Below the pieces are notes generated by a model, which had not been told where the DNA came from, made no database searches, and worked only from the letters and a program-made list of their open reading frames with translations. Below, one piece after another: positions 21,882 through 33,669 of a DNA stretch of 64,000 bases; positions within the stretch are counted from its first letter, which is position 1; each line of letters begins with the position of its first letter. A program made the translations under genes and the position numbers. The DNA comes from Rutpela maculata. Taxonomy: Eukaryota > Arthropoda > Insecta > Coleoptera > Cerambycidae. The stretch covers positions 48,517,923 through 48,581,922 of the forward strand of contig OW386293.2 of the NCBI GenBank assembly GCA_936432065.2, read 5' to 3'.

Positions 21882-22586
21882 ATGGTTAAAAGGATTTGCT
21901 ATTACTCAAAAGTGGAAATATCAAAACAGTCACTAAGCTATAACTCGTTTTTTGATTATAATGACCTTTTGAGTAGGACATTTTTTGACGGCATTGAGAT
22001 TTTTAAACATCAGTATATCATCATTAATTTTATATCAAATTCAGCTTGTGACAACGAAACCCCGACGGAAGTCATAATAAGCGTATTAATGCACTCTACT
22101 ATCTATTTTATGGCAAACCGCACAGGCATGTATGATTTTAAGATGAAGCCAACTATTTCTTTTAAGTTTCTGGATGGATCTGATGAACACATATACAACT
22201 TAAGGACTCGGTTGGCCGCAGTTAGCCATCTGGAATGGCACAAAGGACCAGGGTCCCGATATGTAAAATCTTCTGGACAATGTCCCAAGGTGATTGCATT
22301 TGAAATGTCCAACAAATACTGTTGGTCTCTGCTCAACAAATGCCTATCTTACAATCTATGGGTTCTTAATCGACCACAGGGAGATTTTTTTACAGAAAGT
22401 GAGCTGCTGCCCGACTGGCCCACTAAAAGATTTAGGCCCTGCAGTTTGACCGTCAATATGTTGGAAAATGTGGCGAAAATGAAGCTCATTAAAATGCAGG
22501 AGGCATATGCAAATATTTTACTGACTGACATAACATGTCTTTCAAGCAATCCAAACATCACGGTATTTATTCGACGAATTACTTAA
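21882..22586 (+). CDS. unrecognised 234-aa protein inside element B
   Basis: Begins at ATG 21882 after an in-frame TGA at 21867-21869 and runs uninterrupted to TAA at 22584-22586. The protein starts MVKRICYYSKVEISKQSLSY and contains TFFDGIEIFKHQYI, SHLEWHKGPGSRYVKSSG, YCWSLLNKCLSYNLWVLNRP and a C-terminal MLENVAKMKLIKMQEAYANI that could form an amphipathic helix. It has several cysteines and no signal peptide or clear membrane segment. I do not recognise a domain. It has no introns, no relation to the aminopeptidase and no visible similarity to transposases nearby. An open frame this long in decayed surroundings suggests recent selection or recent arrival. Virus- or transposon-derived cargo is a guess only. 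Confidence 0.6.
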   Translation: MVKRICYYSKVEISKQSLSYNSFFDYNDLLSRTFFDGIEIFKHQYIIINFISNSACDNETPTEVIISVLMHSTIYFMANRTGMYDFKMKPTISFKFLDGSDEHIYNLRTRLAAVSHLEWHKGPGSRYVKSSGQCPKVIAFEMSNKYCWSLLNKCLSYNLWVLNRPQGDFFTESELLPDWPTKRFRPCSLTVNMLENVAKMKLIKMQEAYANILLTDITCLSSNPNITVFIRRIT

Positions 22587-22652
22587 AGTTGTTATGCCTC
22601 ATTTCACCAAAAATCAGACTTGTATAGTAGATATAAAAAAGAAAAAGTAAAA

Positions 22653-22709
22653 AACACAGTAAGCCAAAGAATCCTACTCATAGTAGTCATATCTTTGGCT
22701 TACTGTGTT
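22653..22709 (+). other. perfect 17-bp stem hairpin after the unknown ORF
   Basis: The arm aacacagtaagccaaag (22653-22669) is followed by a 23-base loop and its exact reverse complement (22693-22709). It begins 67 bases after the stop of the 234-aa ORF. The stem may act in the 3' UTR or be a small foldback; no known motif is recognised. Confidence 0.85.
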
Positions 22710-23161
22710 ACCTATGGAAAATATTTGTAAATAGTTGTAAATATAATGTAAATACCACACTCAACAATTGGATGGTTGGTTAGGTAGGGCGTGGGTGGAA
22801 CTCGACGTGCAACCATCTCCACGTGGTGAGTTTTGAGCCGTTTTGTTCCAGCAACACGAGCGAAGAGTTGCACAGTGAAAATTACGAAAAACTGGTAAAT
22901 TTCTGTTTTTCTAAGACGTGGCGCGAGCGGAAAAAATTAGATTATTGATCAGAATTTAATTTATTTATGTTATTTAAACCATAAAATAAGCATAAAGAAC
23001 TAAAGCGTGTTTATTTTAAAATTTTTAACTAACAGAAAAAAATTACAAAAATATCGTGATTTTTGCAATTTTTCATATACTTTAAGTACGATGCGCGAAC
23101 GGAAGATGTTAATCGATTTTAATATTCTTTATGCCGTTTTTCTTTTTATTACAATAGGAAA

Positions 23162-23556
23162 CTTTTCCGCTCTAAATCGTTCCGAGAAAAGAATATTTAT
23201 TTTTTCGACCCACCCTAACTTGCAAATCGGTTGTAATAAAATTTCTTATTATTGTACCAAATGAAAAATTGTAAATAAAGCAACATGAAGGTATTTACAA
23301 AACATCAATAAATTTTAAAGTTAGTTGATTTTTACAGAAACTGTGATATGTGCGAAATTCCTGAAATATTACAAGTACGCTTACAATCGCACTACCAAAA
23401 GTAAGAACTTTTCTGTCTCCTTTTGTAGAGAAATTTTAAATTAATCCTAATAGAAAAACTACGAGCCACATTTTTAAAGAGTAAATTTTATTTTATTTTA
23501 AGTATCAAAATCGAATGTATTAATAAGTATATGTTTACATCTGTAATAAATTTTAG
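23162..23556. other. intron before domain III exon
   Basis: AT-rich, with nothing supportable beyond possible outer remains of element B near 23205-23240. Ends at the acceptor ttttag (23551-23556). Confidence 0.45.
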
Positions 23557-23743
23557 GAGAGATTTTTATTGTCTGGTACCGACACTGTATCAAAATGGTA
23601 CGTCCCCATCAGCTACACGACGTCTCAAGATGCAAATAAATTCGGCAGCACGCTACCAAACCAGTGGCTTCTACCAACACAAGACTTAACTTTCACTCTT
23701 CCGTCTAATGTCTCATGGATTATACTGAACAACTTACAAACAG
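23557..23743 (+). CDS. aminopeptidase N, domain III exon
   Basis: Phase 0 start after ttttag, phase 1 end before gtgaaa. It reads ERFLLSGTDTVSKWYVPISY, then FGSTLPNQWLLPTQDL and SNVSWIILNNLQTG. Q-x-R-F-L at the start, W-x-[VI]-P-[IL]-[ST]-[FY] and W-x2-[LV]-N are the domain III beta-sandwich marks of M1 peptidases. Its NVS sequon suits a secreted-side location. The preceding intron is 14.1 kb, the longest seen. Confidence 0.93.
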
Positions 23744-23904
23744 GTGAAATTTTAGTTAATACAGTTAGTAAATAATTAACGTTTTGCAAAATTTAAATCA
23801 CAGATATCATCAAACAATGGGAAGCCTTGTGCTGATGTAACATAATTTTTGCTTTTGATGTGTATTTTTCCAGTATCCTTTCCTGGCTAAAAATAGCACA
23901 CTCA

Positions 23905-24545
23905 ATAGATACAACAAAAAATTAACATACATTGTTACAATGAGGCCGGCAGTAATATACGCGACGCCGGTACAGTGCAACTTACCGGTCACGACCTTCA
24001 AGAACTTAAAAGTTCTGGAGCTCTTTATGGACCTTGTCGTCAATTTATCTGGATATACCCCCTCAGAGATTAATATGCGCGTTGTCAAGACAAAATCCCA
24101 GTAGCAGACTATGTTCAGCAGTTATCTCAAACATTTTATGTATTTAAGGGTGGCGGTGCTGTGCTTAAGAAAATGATTTCGTAATTCCCTGAACCAATTG
24201 AAAAAATATTTTGATAGGCTTGTAGAGAAAAACTGATAGAATAATAGCAGTTTTGAAGTAAAAAAAAATCGCACATGATTTTTTTCCTTTCTTTAGTTTT
24301 CAATAGCCTAGTACCATTTTATAAAGTTGTATCTAAAATTGTTCTTGAATTGGTTCAGGGATGTAGGAGAAATTGTCGAATTACGTTCCCGGTACCCCCC
24401 ACGTTAAGCTGGGCGGCAGTTCGTTAACAAACAACACCACACAAATCAGAGATAATACTCCATTTCCAATAAAGCACACCCTGCCAAGTGTTGTCCATTT
24501 TCCGGTAGCATATCTAGCCATAACTTTTACAACTATACCCTTTCA
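23905..24545 (+). pseudogene. jockey-like reverse transcriptase C-terminal remnant
   Basis: Broken frames resemble the intact-looking part at 57970-58350: a NRYNKKLTYIVTMRPAV-like segment against NRQNKKLLYTVIVRPAL, then after about 24375 LTNNTTQIRDNTPFPIKHTL against LTNNITQIREHNAPSRIKHK. The two halves are separated by a small foldback at 24181-24361. Many stops make it inactive. Confidence 0.65.
24181..24361. repeat. small foldback splitting the jockey-like remnant
   Basis: The left end attccctgaaccaattgaa and the right end ttgaattggttcaggga are inverted copies about 150 bases apart, and they fall exactly where the reverse transcriptase homology is interrupted. Likely a short MITE; no target duplication fixed. 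Confidence 0.5.
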
Positions 24546-25403
24546 TAATAGAGCAAAGTTCTTCCTTAGATAATTTACAAGTATTTCACTCTTTCCTATT
24601 ATTTTGTACTTTCTTGTCGAGTAATCTAAATTGCTATCTTCCTTATCCTCAAAATACAAGTACAACTTTTGAAGTCATAACATTTCTGTACTAACTATTA
24701 ATTAAGGGGCTTGGTATCCGCTCGGTGTTGTGTCAGTTTATCTGTCGGATCAGCATTAGAAAATTTTGTTTCAATGTTCGATAACTTTTATTAACAATTA
24801 TGTTTTATGATGATGATTTATGCATAGTGAAGAAAGAAGTTAAGATTTTTAAATTTACATTTCGCTCCCGCCCTGTCCTTTCCTTTAATTGCCATGCTGC
24901 TCGTGCCCTGGATGTCTGACAGGTTCCAGGCATAGGTGTCGGCAATTCTATGTATAATTAAATTGCAAATTAAGTTTTTTTAATTGACTTCACTAGCAAG
25001 TGGCTTTTACATATTTAATATTTATGGATTCTACGACTGTCGCAGCATCTCAGTCTTTATTATCTTAGTTTTTCTTTCACAAATCATTCCCTCTTTTAAA
25101 TTTTTTTATCTCATGAGTTGTCTACATCGTTTCTCCAGTTACTTCCGATCTTCCCCCTTTTCTTTTTTTCTGGCGTAGTTAACTCTAATATTTTTCTTGG
25201 CTATCTATGTTAATTTATTCTTTTTTCTTATCTGCCAGTTCCAAATTTCCCGCAGATATTTCTTGTATAGTGCATTTCTGTGGCAAACATTTTTTTTTCT
25301 GTTTACTTTACTTAGATTCCACACTTTCCGTACCATTCACCATTATAATAATACAGTACCTTTGTAAATATGTAGCGTAGGATATCATCGTTCTTATCTA
25401 TAC
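24546..25403. other. pyrimidine-rich intron, probable retrotransposon 3' UTR
   Basis: T- and C-rich sequence follows the reverse transcriptase remnant and is comparable in composition to 58360-58790 after the related element. No coding frame beyond short shadows and no other structure seen. Confidence 0.4.
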
Positions 25404-27433
25404 TAGCCCAGATTACAGAGAACATTTTATAGTGAAACCCACAAAAATTTGCAAACTGATTAATTTTTTTTTTAATGAGTTCCTGAAAGTATATAGAATA
25501 ATATCCTGAAAAGTTTACATTTCGCTCGGATGCAGAACATAAAAAAACAGTAAAAAAAATTTTGAAATTAAGTCAGGGTAGGAAAAAATACAGATGGATA
25601 GACCGTGTTTCTGAACAAAAAATATCCTAATAAAATTTATCGCTAAAGGCACGGTATTCCTAGACAAAAATAGTGAAGTAACTTTGTCACTTTGCGCAGC
25701 CAGTGCACGGTTAAATGCATACTATGGAATGGAACCTCTAAAAATTCTTTGCTGTTCTATCGAGTAAAATAAAGCTTTTTTCTCTTTCTGATTACACGTT
25801 TTAAACATTTTTCTTAGCGAATAGGAGGATAAATAGTGAGTATGAAGAGATAATATATAATTATCAATGCATACACAGACACCACATATAGCCGCTGAAT
25901 CGCTAGCTTGAATTTTTACGTGCCTTTACTGTAGTGTATCTATTATAGGTACATCTATCCACATTTCAGCTATATCCAATGGATTCCTTATACATTTGTT
26001 AATGTATTGGAAAATTTCAGAATTTATATTCAAAACAATCAAAGATATTTTCATAGTTATAAGGATAAGACCGTGAAAATCGCAATTTCTTATCATGATC
26101 TGATTGGTCATATTTTCGAAATAATGCATATAAGTAAACGATTTTGTGTTTGAACATTCGAAAAATATACATTTTTTCCGAAATAGTGATATTTTATTTT
26201 TTCAATGGGTCAATTTCTCGGCAAGTTACAGCCTCCAATATATATATTTATTAAAAAAAAATCATCAAGCAAGGAAATTAAAATGATTTGAGATGTACTT
26301 TTTTTTTAATCCTCGTTACTACAACTTAATAAACCATAATAATCAACAGTTCTCAATGAAGAAAGGATTTTTTTGAAGGGCTTTTATTTTTTTCTATACT
26401 GTTTATTGCGACGATTGAGTTCGGGCGTGATAATATATATAAGTATATTTTTCCCATCCATCCTTTGCTTGTATTGTTTAAAACAAAAAAGCATCAGAAA
26501 GCTACAATTTCCATCTTTTAAATGAACAAACACTCATATTAGAGGTGAGTAGTACTCGTATGATTCGTATCATCATCGCAGTGATACGAATGATACGAAT
26601 CCTACAAAAAAAAAGATTCGTACATTTCGTATCGCCACGCCAATACGATTGATACGAATATGGAATTTCGGTACCAGTATTGCGATGCGATACTTTTAGG
26701 GCCAGTTGTATAAGGACTTCAAACAGAAATTATCAATGTAATAGAAGGTGCTCGCGAAGTTTAAACTGTACGATTAATATAACATTATAGTACTGTACCC
26801 AGCTAACACCACATATAATATTCTATAATCTATGCTGAACACTGTGGAGTGGGAGTGTGGGAATAGTACGAATGGTACGAATCCGTACATGTTACTGTTT
26901 AGTATCATGGAATCAGTGGTACGAAACGTACGAATTTTTCAATACGAATCTTTTCTTGATACGGATTCGTTTGGTACGAATCACTAAAAAGAGTCGAATC
27001 GCCCATCTCTAACTCATATAGACTGAACAAATTCTGATTTAGTGACATGTAATTCAGTGCGTCGGTGTCACAGGCATGCGTATTCAAGCTCGTGCACGGT
27101 GCACGCATGAATCTCGCTCCGAGTTATAACGTTAATCTTGACTATTTTTTTCCGGGAAAACCGTGGCTTTACGATAAATTTTGTTAAGGCATTTTTTGTT
27201 CATAAATACGTGATCTATCCATCTGTATTTTTTATTTTTTTCTAGCTTGATTTTATTTCAAAATTTTTAAAAAATGGATGAAAAAATTTTTTTTTCAATT
27301 TTTTTTATGTTCTGCATCCAAGCGAAATGTAAACTTTTCAGGATATTGTTCTAGACATTTTCAAGAACTCATTAAAAAATGTTTACTTAGTTTGCAAAAT
27401 TTTGTGGGTAAATACCTTCATCGACTGGGCTAT
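25404..27433. mobile_element. 2.0-kb inverted-repeat element with TA target, decayed
   Basis: Ends gcccagattacagag at 25404 and ctgggc ending at 27433 are preceded and followed by TA. Inverted similarity covers about 280 bases: aagtttacatttcgctcgga against tccaagcgaaatgtaaactt, and cagatggatagaccgtg against a cgtgatctatccatctg block. The interior has no transposase and includes a hAT-type MITE at 26540-27011. Confidence 0.72.
26540..27011. mobile_element. hAT-type MITE, 472 bp, perfect 8-bp target duplication
   Basis: Starts tagaggtgagtag and ends cgcccatctcta, inverted TAGAG-type ends, flanked by actcatat on both sides (26532-26539, 27012-27019). Subterminal regions are packed with gatacgaat and its complement in both orientations, as in many hAT non-autonomous elements where these are transposase-binding repeats. 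Nested in the 25404-27433 element. Confidence 0.85.
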
Positions 27434-27903
27434 TCAGCAAAAACACAAAAATACTGAGGCTTGAAAAATATAATAAATTCAATATGCATCCAGCACGAGT
27501 GATATTAACCAGTAAAGGTTATAACTTGATTGACTGATTTCTTTCCGAAATATTTAGTTCAATGCTTACAGTAACTTCCCTGCCTTTACTATTTTTTTTT
27601 TATCCCTTAATAATTACAATTCCCATGTTTATTAAATATTACTTCTGAATATTTGCATGATTTCAATTTTCTAAACCCATTATTGTCTGAATCTGAATCA
27701 TATCCGATTGCCTGAGTATTCACATTTGTTCAAATTCATTGTAAGCCCGGCTTACCAGGACTGAGACTTTTTTTACTTCTGTTAACTTCATTTTGTGTTT
27801 AAAAATTGCATTTCTAGCATTGATTCTTCTGGTAAAAAACAGACTTATTATTATCATAAAGTGGAGTTGAGATGTGCGTAAACATGTTTTTTCTTTGTTT
27901 TAG
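27434..27903. other. intron before the domain III/IV exon
   Basis: No repeats or frames supported. Ends in the acceptor gttttag at 27897-27903 preceded by a T-rich tract. Confidence 0.5.
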
Positions 27904-28184
27904 CGTTTGCCAGAGTAACCTATGACGATGCTCTCTGGAACAATATAAGAGATGCTCTTCGACAAGAAAACTTCGATGGCATTCACGAACTAAACAGGGC
28001 AAATATAGTCGACGATCTTTTCAATTTAGCCAGAGTCGAGAAGATTCCTTACTACAGATTGTTTAATATCCTCGAATTTCTTGCTAATGACACATCATAC
28101 TTTACTTGGGTGCCAGCCCTTAATGGATATAACTTTTTATTAGCCCGAGTTGGATTGGACTCGCCACTAGGGCGAGCTATTTCG
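27904..28184 (+). CDS. aminopeptidase N, domain III to IV exon
   Basis: The first two bases complete Ala; it reads GAFARVTYDDALWNNIRDAL, then IHELNRANIVDDLFNLARV and PYYRLFNILEFLANDTSYF. These match the M1 block [YF]-x-R-V-x-Y-D-x3-W and the I-x-x-x-x-R-A-x-[LI]-[LI]-D-D-x-[FL]-x-L-A opening of the helical domain IV (ERAP1-C-like). FARV in place of the usual YRVNYD lead is a small deviation. NDT is a sequon. Ends in phase 0 at TCG before gtaatt. Confidence 0.94.
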
Positions 28185-28339
28185 GTAATTATTTCTTGAA
28201 TTAAAGATTTCTTTTTATAAAGATTATATTCTAAAACCAAAAAATGCATGATAATATCAATAAATTTGAGTGTACCTATTATAATAAAATATTTAAAATA
28301 CGTAGTTTAAAATATTTACGAATTAGTTATCCATAAGAG
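28185..28339. other. intron, start
   Basis: Short AT-rich stretch after the donor, no features seen. Confidence 0.4.
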
Positions 28340-28852
28340 ACGAAATTAAATTTATCATACAAAGTCAGTTTACCGATTCGCAGTTTTAGATAATTATACG
28401 CGAGCGCGATTCACCGCCGATCACGAATCGGTTAACGTGGTTTTAAGCACCTTGATAAATTAAGAGACACAGCTCTCTTGATCTCTAATTTGGCAAGAGG
28501 ATGGAGCTCCACCACACGTTGTAGTGCCAAAGTTTTTAGGATAAACGATTGACGAAGAGATTGGTTATGGAGGAACAAGGGATTGATCTGTGTGGTTCCC
28601 TGATCTGATCCCATGAGACTTTGCACTCTGGAGAATTTTAAGAAAACGTCAAATTTGCAGTGTTAATCAACTGAAGTTACTGATCTAAGACAGATTTAGG
28701 TAAATAGACAGTGGCAAAGTCTTAATCGAAAGCATTTGCAGAAAAATGCCAAGCTTGCATCTTAACTTATAATAATGTTAAATTATGTTTCCACATTGTT
28801 TGACTAATTACTTAACACTGAAATCGGTAAACTGATTTTTCGCCACCCTGTA
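28340..28852 (+). mobile_element. short mariner-like remnant with transposase tail
   Basis: The sequence cagtttaccgatt near 28367 is inverted at aatcggtaaactg near 28822, and the right side ends tttttcgccaccctgta, a CAGGGTGGCG-type terminus at 28852. Between them, 28483-28770 reads as a decayed DD41D-like transposase tail (WQEDGAPPHVVV, then DLIP and DFALWRIL in broken frames). A strongly reduced, dead copy. Confidence 0.6.
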
Positions 28853-30194
28853 TATAAAAGACAAAACAAACTCACTCACTCATCACCTCATCTCCCTAAT
28901 TTCTAGATCTTGACTTGAAATTTTGTATAAAGCTTCCTGTTAGGATCTAGGCATGAGGTAAGACAGGATATTGAGAAATTTAATCTGCAGGGGTGAAAAA
29001 AGGGTAAAACTTTTCAAGCATCTTTGATATATCTCTTAAACTAGCAGCTATAAGAAGCTTTAAATTTAAAATAAAATTTCTTTCTACATTTGGATAGAAG
29101 CTTGTGAAAGTTTTTCAAGTTTCAATGATTTGTTGCATTTCATCAACATGATAACGGAACACATGAAATAAGACCATTTGACGCCAATTACAAGCGTTGC
29201 AAGCGCTTTAAAATAAAGATACTGATAAAATGGTAAAAGATGTGAAAACACTTGTAGAAACAAATCTGTAGAGAATTAAGTTTCGTGCAAGAGAGGCACA
29301 AGGACATAGTATATCCGCTTTTTCTTTATTAAACATAAACTATTGAAATTTAACACATCCTATATACTTAATAAACGTTATTTAGTATACAAATTTGTCT
29401 TTTTCCACTTCTTGTGGCACTGACTATTGATTTTCAAAAGAAACACCCTGAATGTTATTGCATTTTTGAATTCTACTTAATATTATGAATCCAATGATAC
29501 AGCATTAATAAAATTCAATTTTTTTTATTTTAGTTTTATGTTTTAATTTAACTGAGCGATGGTTATTCCAGTTTATCCCAATCGATGTAGTGCAAGTCGA
29601 AATCACATCCAATAATTTTCAAAACCACCTTAGATATTAATATTTAATAGAACAAAATCAAATATTTTAATCTTCGATGGATCGTAATTTCAGTTGTATT
29701 TGCACAGATGCAAAGGGGGCATAGAACACTACTTATTGATGGTAGTATTGAATGGAATTTTGGTATAAAAATAATTTTATTGAAGAAAATTAAGTACCGT
29801 CCAAAGAACCATTTTGGCGATCTTTGTTCACTCAAAAATTACATAATTCAGTATTTTCGACGGAATTACGATTTTCCTAGCATTATATGTATCATTGAAA
29901 TTAATCGGTATGATCCTATAGCACAATTAAATTTAAAAAATTAAATTAAAATTATAAGTAATTTTTACTTTTCAAATGTCACTTCCGTATTATATATGGA
30001 TTTAGAAAATTATGTAAAATCCAAAGATGCAATAATATACAGTATATTCCCATTGAAAATTAAAAGTACTACTTCTGCAGACACAGGAAGTGGAAAGAAA
30101 TTATTTTTGTATTAAAAAGTGAAGGTACTACGTATCAAGTTTTAATAATAATTTGCCTTCAAAATAAAGAAAACGGGATATGCCATGTTCGTGT
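28853..30194. repeat. intron with diverged inverted repeat arms
   Basis: Arms 29393-29480 and 30005-30095 are inverted relatives (aagaagtggaaaaag-type against aggaagtggaaag, and gcaataacattcagggtg-type against gcaataatatacagtat). The cactcactcatcacctcat run near 28875 opens another AT-rich repeat-like stretch. No coding frame is supported. Confidence 0.4.
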
Positions 30195-32235
30195 AACACC
30201 CTTAATGTTTTTAGGACAGTCTGTTCCAAGGTAGATCACGTAGATCCTCTGGATGGAAGAATTGCCTCTCGAGGTGCCTATACCTTGACGCTCCTAGTGG
30301 AGCGCAACTACATAGGATATGAGTGATGGTTTCATCCTCCACTCCACACATCCGATATCATTTTCATTGTATGTAGATGTTTGTTAAGAGGACAGTGTCC
30401 TGTTATTAGGCCTGCCGTCTCGTTTTTGCTCTATCAACCCCGAGCAACCACTTCGGTATAGGCAGCCGAAGGCCCCTTTATGTGGAGCCTCGACTGCCTC
30501 ATTTTGGGAGAGTGAGCCCAATAGTTGTTGAACTCTGCCGCAGCCCAGTCTCGCAGTTCTGAATGAATCACACTCCTCCTTAGCAGACCGAAAGCTGGCT
30601 TAGGGCCGGGGAAGGAAGTTCTCGCTCCCTCTCCCGCCAGACGACCTGCTTCTTCGTTGCCCTCTACGTCACTGCGTCCGGAGACCCATATGAGTTTAAC
30701 CGAGTTGTGTTAATAGAGCTCAGTTAAAATATCTCGACAGTTCAGTACCAGCCTAGAGGTCACGTTGTTTGATGCAAGGTACCTCTGAGCCACCAGGTTG
30801 TTGCTGCATATATAAATATGTTTGTCGGCGAAACCTCTACTGAGATTTTCGCTTGCGCACAGTAGTATGGCATATACTTTTGCTTGAGACACACTGGTGT
30901 ACCTACCAAGTGGCACCGATATGCGAGCCCTTGGTTTGCATCCGTATATGCCTGAGCCCGTTCCCTCCTGAGTCTTGGATTCGTCTGTATGCCATTCCAG
31001 ACCACCGGGACCCGGGAGATGCATTTTATCACGTTCTCAAACGTCTCGACTAGGGAACACGATAGTATACGGAATTATGAAAGAGTAGACGGGGAGACAC
31101 CGGTCATCACCTAATTGAGCGATTACCTGGTTCCTTGCTGGTAGAGCCAGAGCCTTTGTGTGCCCTAGCCCTTAGCCCGTCATGTTCCAGATTCCATTTT
31201 TGAACAGTCTGTTTGCTGATCTAGCTTCAAGTTCCACTTCAACGTGCAAAGGAGTAAGTCCAAAAGGGCCTCCATCGCAATCGTATGTGATGAGATGTTT
31301 TACCATAAAAATGCAAGCCCAGAGATCAGTCTTTAGGCTTATACCCCCAGTTTAGACCGAAGATGCGTTTGCACATCCATAGAGATGCACATGCTTTCCT
31401 CGTTTGAGCTTCCACGTGGTCTTTCCATGACAATTTGACCTCTATATGTCTCACTCTACGGGAAAGACACAGATGTGTTCCCATGAGGGAAGGAAGCGGG
31501 AAATCGCTTATTTTTCTCCTTTTAGTGAACAGCATTAGCTCTGTTTTGACAGAGAGCCCATGTCTGTTACTCCATTCCTGAACTATGATGAGCACCCTTT
31601 ACATGAGCCCTGTAATAGTCTTTTCAAATCGGCCTCTTATCATCATAGTCAGATAATCTGCATATGCTTGTGTATAGAAACCTTCTTCGTTCAATTCTGC
31701 CAGTAGCCCACCAAGCATAAGGTTCCACAGTAGTGCCCCTCCCTGCGGACAACCCCCGCCCCACCTTGGCCATAACCGTTTCATTAAGAAGCGTAATTTC
31801 AACGTTACGCCTCCTCAGCATGGACAATATCCATATAACTATGGTACGGTCCATGCCGCGATCCGCAACTGCTTGACAAAGATGATCAAAGGTAGTTTAT
31901 TAAATTTCTCTTTCGATATCCAGAAACACTACCAAGGCTAGTTCTTTCTGCTCTAGCACCTTCTCAGTTCTTACAACGATCTGATGAAGGACCGTCTTTG
32001 CAAACTTCCCGGTTTGGTAGGCATGTTGGTTGGGGTGGTGAATTAGTGACAGCACCAGTACCTCATCCTTTAACCTCCCTAACATTTTTAAAAGGAATGA
32101 TGTCAGGCTTATTGGTCTAAATGCTTTAGTTTGGTCATATATAATACAACCTGTCTTTGTTATGAAGACCACCTTAACCTCTCTCCAGGACATTGGGATA
32201 TGTCCTAAAGCCTAGGCAGGATTTAACAGTAGCTC
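30195..32235 (-). pseudogene. R1/LOA-like non-LTR retrotransposon remnant, RT and RNase H
   Basis: Antisense broken frames give, in order, SWREVKVVFITKTG, FRPISLTSFLLKMLGRL, NQHAYQTGKFAKTVLHQ, VFLDIE, CPQGGALLWNLMLGGLLAEL and YADYLTMMIRG, where the catalytic YADD has become YADY. An RNase H domain follows (WHTDESKTQEGTGSGIYG) with a C-terminal CGVEDETITHILCSCA cysteine-histidine motif near 30320-30360. No endonuclease is seen. Stops and frame changes near 31900, 31800, 31600 and 30705 show a dead, 5'-truncated copy. GC content is higher than its surroundings. Confidence 0.82.
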
Positions 32236-32510
32236 CGTGCCCTTTTGGCGGCAATCTTTTATGAAGATTGATTAACATACAGCGTATTGAAGTTATGACC
32301 TTTTTTTTAATCCCATTGAAGAATCAAATGTATACGCATGTGTCAAAAGTTTATATTTCATATTATAATTAGAAAGCTAAATTATTTAAAAATACTTAAT
32401 ATTGTTATTGGAATTCATGCAACTTCCTAATTCTTAAAAAAATTGCTGATTTTTTGTTTCTCTGATGACTGACTGATTCTGAATTAACACACACAATTTT
32501 ATATTTTTAG
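32236..32510. other. intron before domain IV exon
   Basis: No features apart from the acceptor atttttag at 32503-32510. Confidence 0.5.
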
Positions 32511-32695
32511 CTGCACGTTTTGGAGTTAATGAGCAATTATTATGATTCCGTGTCCCTCATATCGCATGATGAATCTGATCAAATTTACACCTTAAGTCAA
32601 GTTCTTGCCCACACTACGGCTTGCAGACTGGGGCATTCGACGTGTATCACGTTGTCTCAACTATTATTTAGTATATACAGATATAGTGGTCCAAG
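32511..32695 (+). CDS. aminopeptidase N, domain IV exon with first cysteine pair
   Basis: Phase 0 start at CTG, ending AG before gtaagc. It reads LHVLELMSNYYDSVSL, then TLSQVLAHTTACRLGHSTC and LSQLLFSIYRYSGPR. Two cysteines seven residues apart match the first conserved domain IV disulfide of aminopeptidase N. The last Arg codon is completed by the next exon. Confidence 0.92.
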
Positions 32696-33669
32696 GTAAG
32701 CATCTTTTCAGGTATTTTACTTAGCTAGGCGGTGGCGAAAAGGCAACTAAATAATTGCGAATGTTTCCAAATGAGAAGGTATATGATGTTGGATTAGTTT
32801 TATTATTCTTAGCAAGAGCACTTTCGTGGGATTTCTTATGATACAGATATGAGCTTGGTATTAATGAAATGTCTAAATGGGTAAGAAAAAAAAAGGACAT
32901 TTATTGATATACAGCTTGTCAAGGCTAGATAATTTGCGTCATTGTACGTATTCGAGAAGTTTTTACTCGTACACTACTAACTTTTTGAATTTTGAACTTT
33001 TATTAACGAGTCATTACATATTTTTTACCGAAACTTAAAAGTTGATTATAAATTCCTAAAAAATTATCTGATATTTATTGGTCTTAAAACGTTTTCTGAC
33101 CCGACTTTTTCCAAAAGTTAATACCTTAAGAATAAAACCTTTTGGTGCAAAACGTATTTTTGAAATTAGATATTTTTGCACTAACTTCAAATTGATTAGG
33201 TAATGAGGTACATTTCCTTGCTACTTTTCACTAATAATAGGTAGACAGGTATTTGTAAACCTGAGAGAAATTTTATTTCTTACTTCTTCGAGATATTTTT
33301 TGAAGGTGATTCCGATATGACTTGATAGAAAGTTATAATAATACCCTGTTGTTTGTAAAGAATTATCATTTTATTATTATAAATCCAGAACTAAGTTTTT
33401 AATTGAAATCACCGCAAATCTGCGATTTGCTCATAATAATAAAAAATTGTGTCCAATTTTTGTTAAACCTTACACTAGATGTAGCTTGATAAATGTAGTT
33501 GAACCACCACCGGATCATAGCCTACAGTTTGCAACAGTATTGACCGAAATCGTATAAGTTACGCATTGAAAAATTATAAAAAAATATACAACGAGTCGAA
33601 TTGAGAACCTCGGTTAATAAATTTTATGAAATCGGTTAAAAAGTAATACTAAATGGATTTTTCTCCGAT
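32696..33669. other. intron, nothing recognisable
   Basis: AT-rich sequence with no supported frame, repeat or RNA. Confidence 0.45.

Larger units (their letters stand above)
20684..23161. mobile_element. 2.5-kb inverted-repeat element B carrying an unknown ORF
   Basis: About 250 bases at 20684-20937 (cctattgtaataaaaagaaa inward to cgtcttagaaaa) recur in reverse complement at 22914-23161. The arms share catcttccgttcgcgcatcg, a ttttaactaacagaaaaa-type block and tgatcaataatct. Between them are a family R repeat (20938-21350), AT-rich spacer, the intact 234-codon ORF at 21882-22586 and a perfect hairpin at 22653-22709. The right side reads on into aagggtgggtcg-like complement near 23205-23218, so the original right end may be further out. 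Confidence 0.78.

Noticed and set aside
30710..31024. Independent 104-aa antisense gene
   Set aside because: It is the RNase H part of the R1-like retrotransposon remnant.
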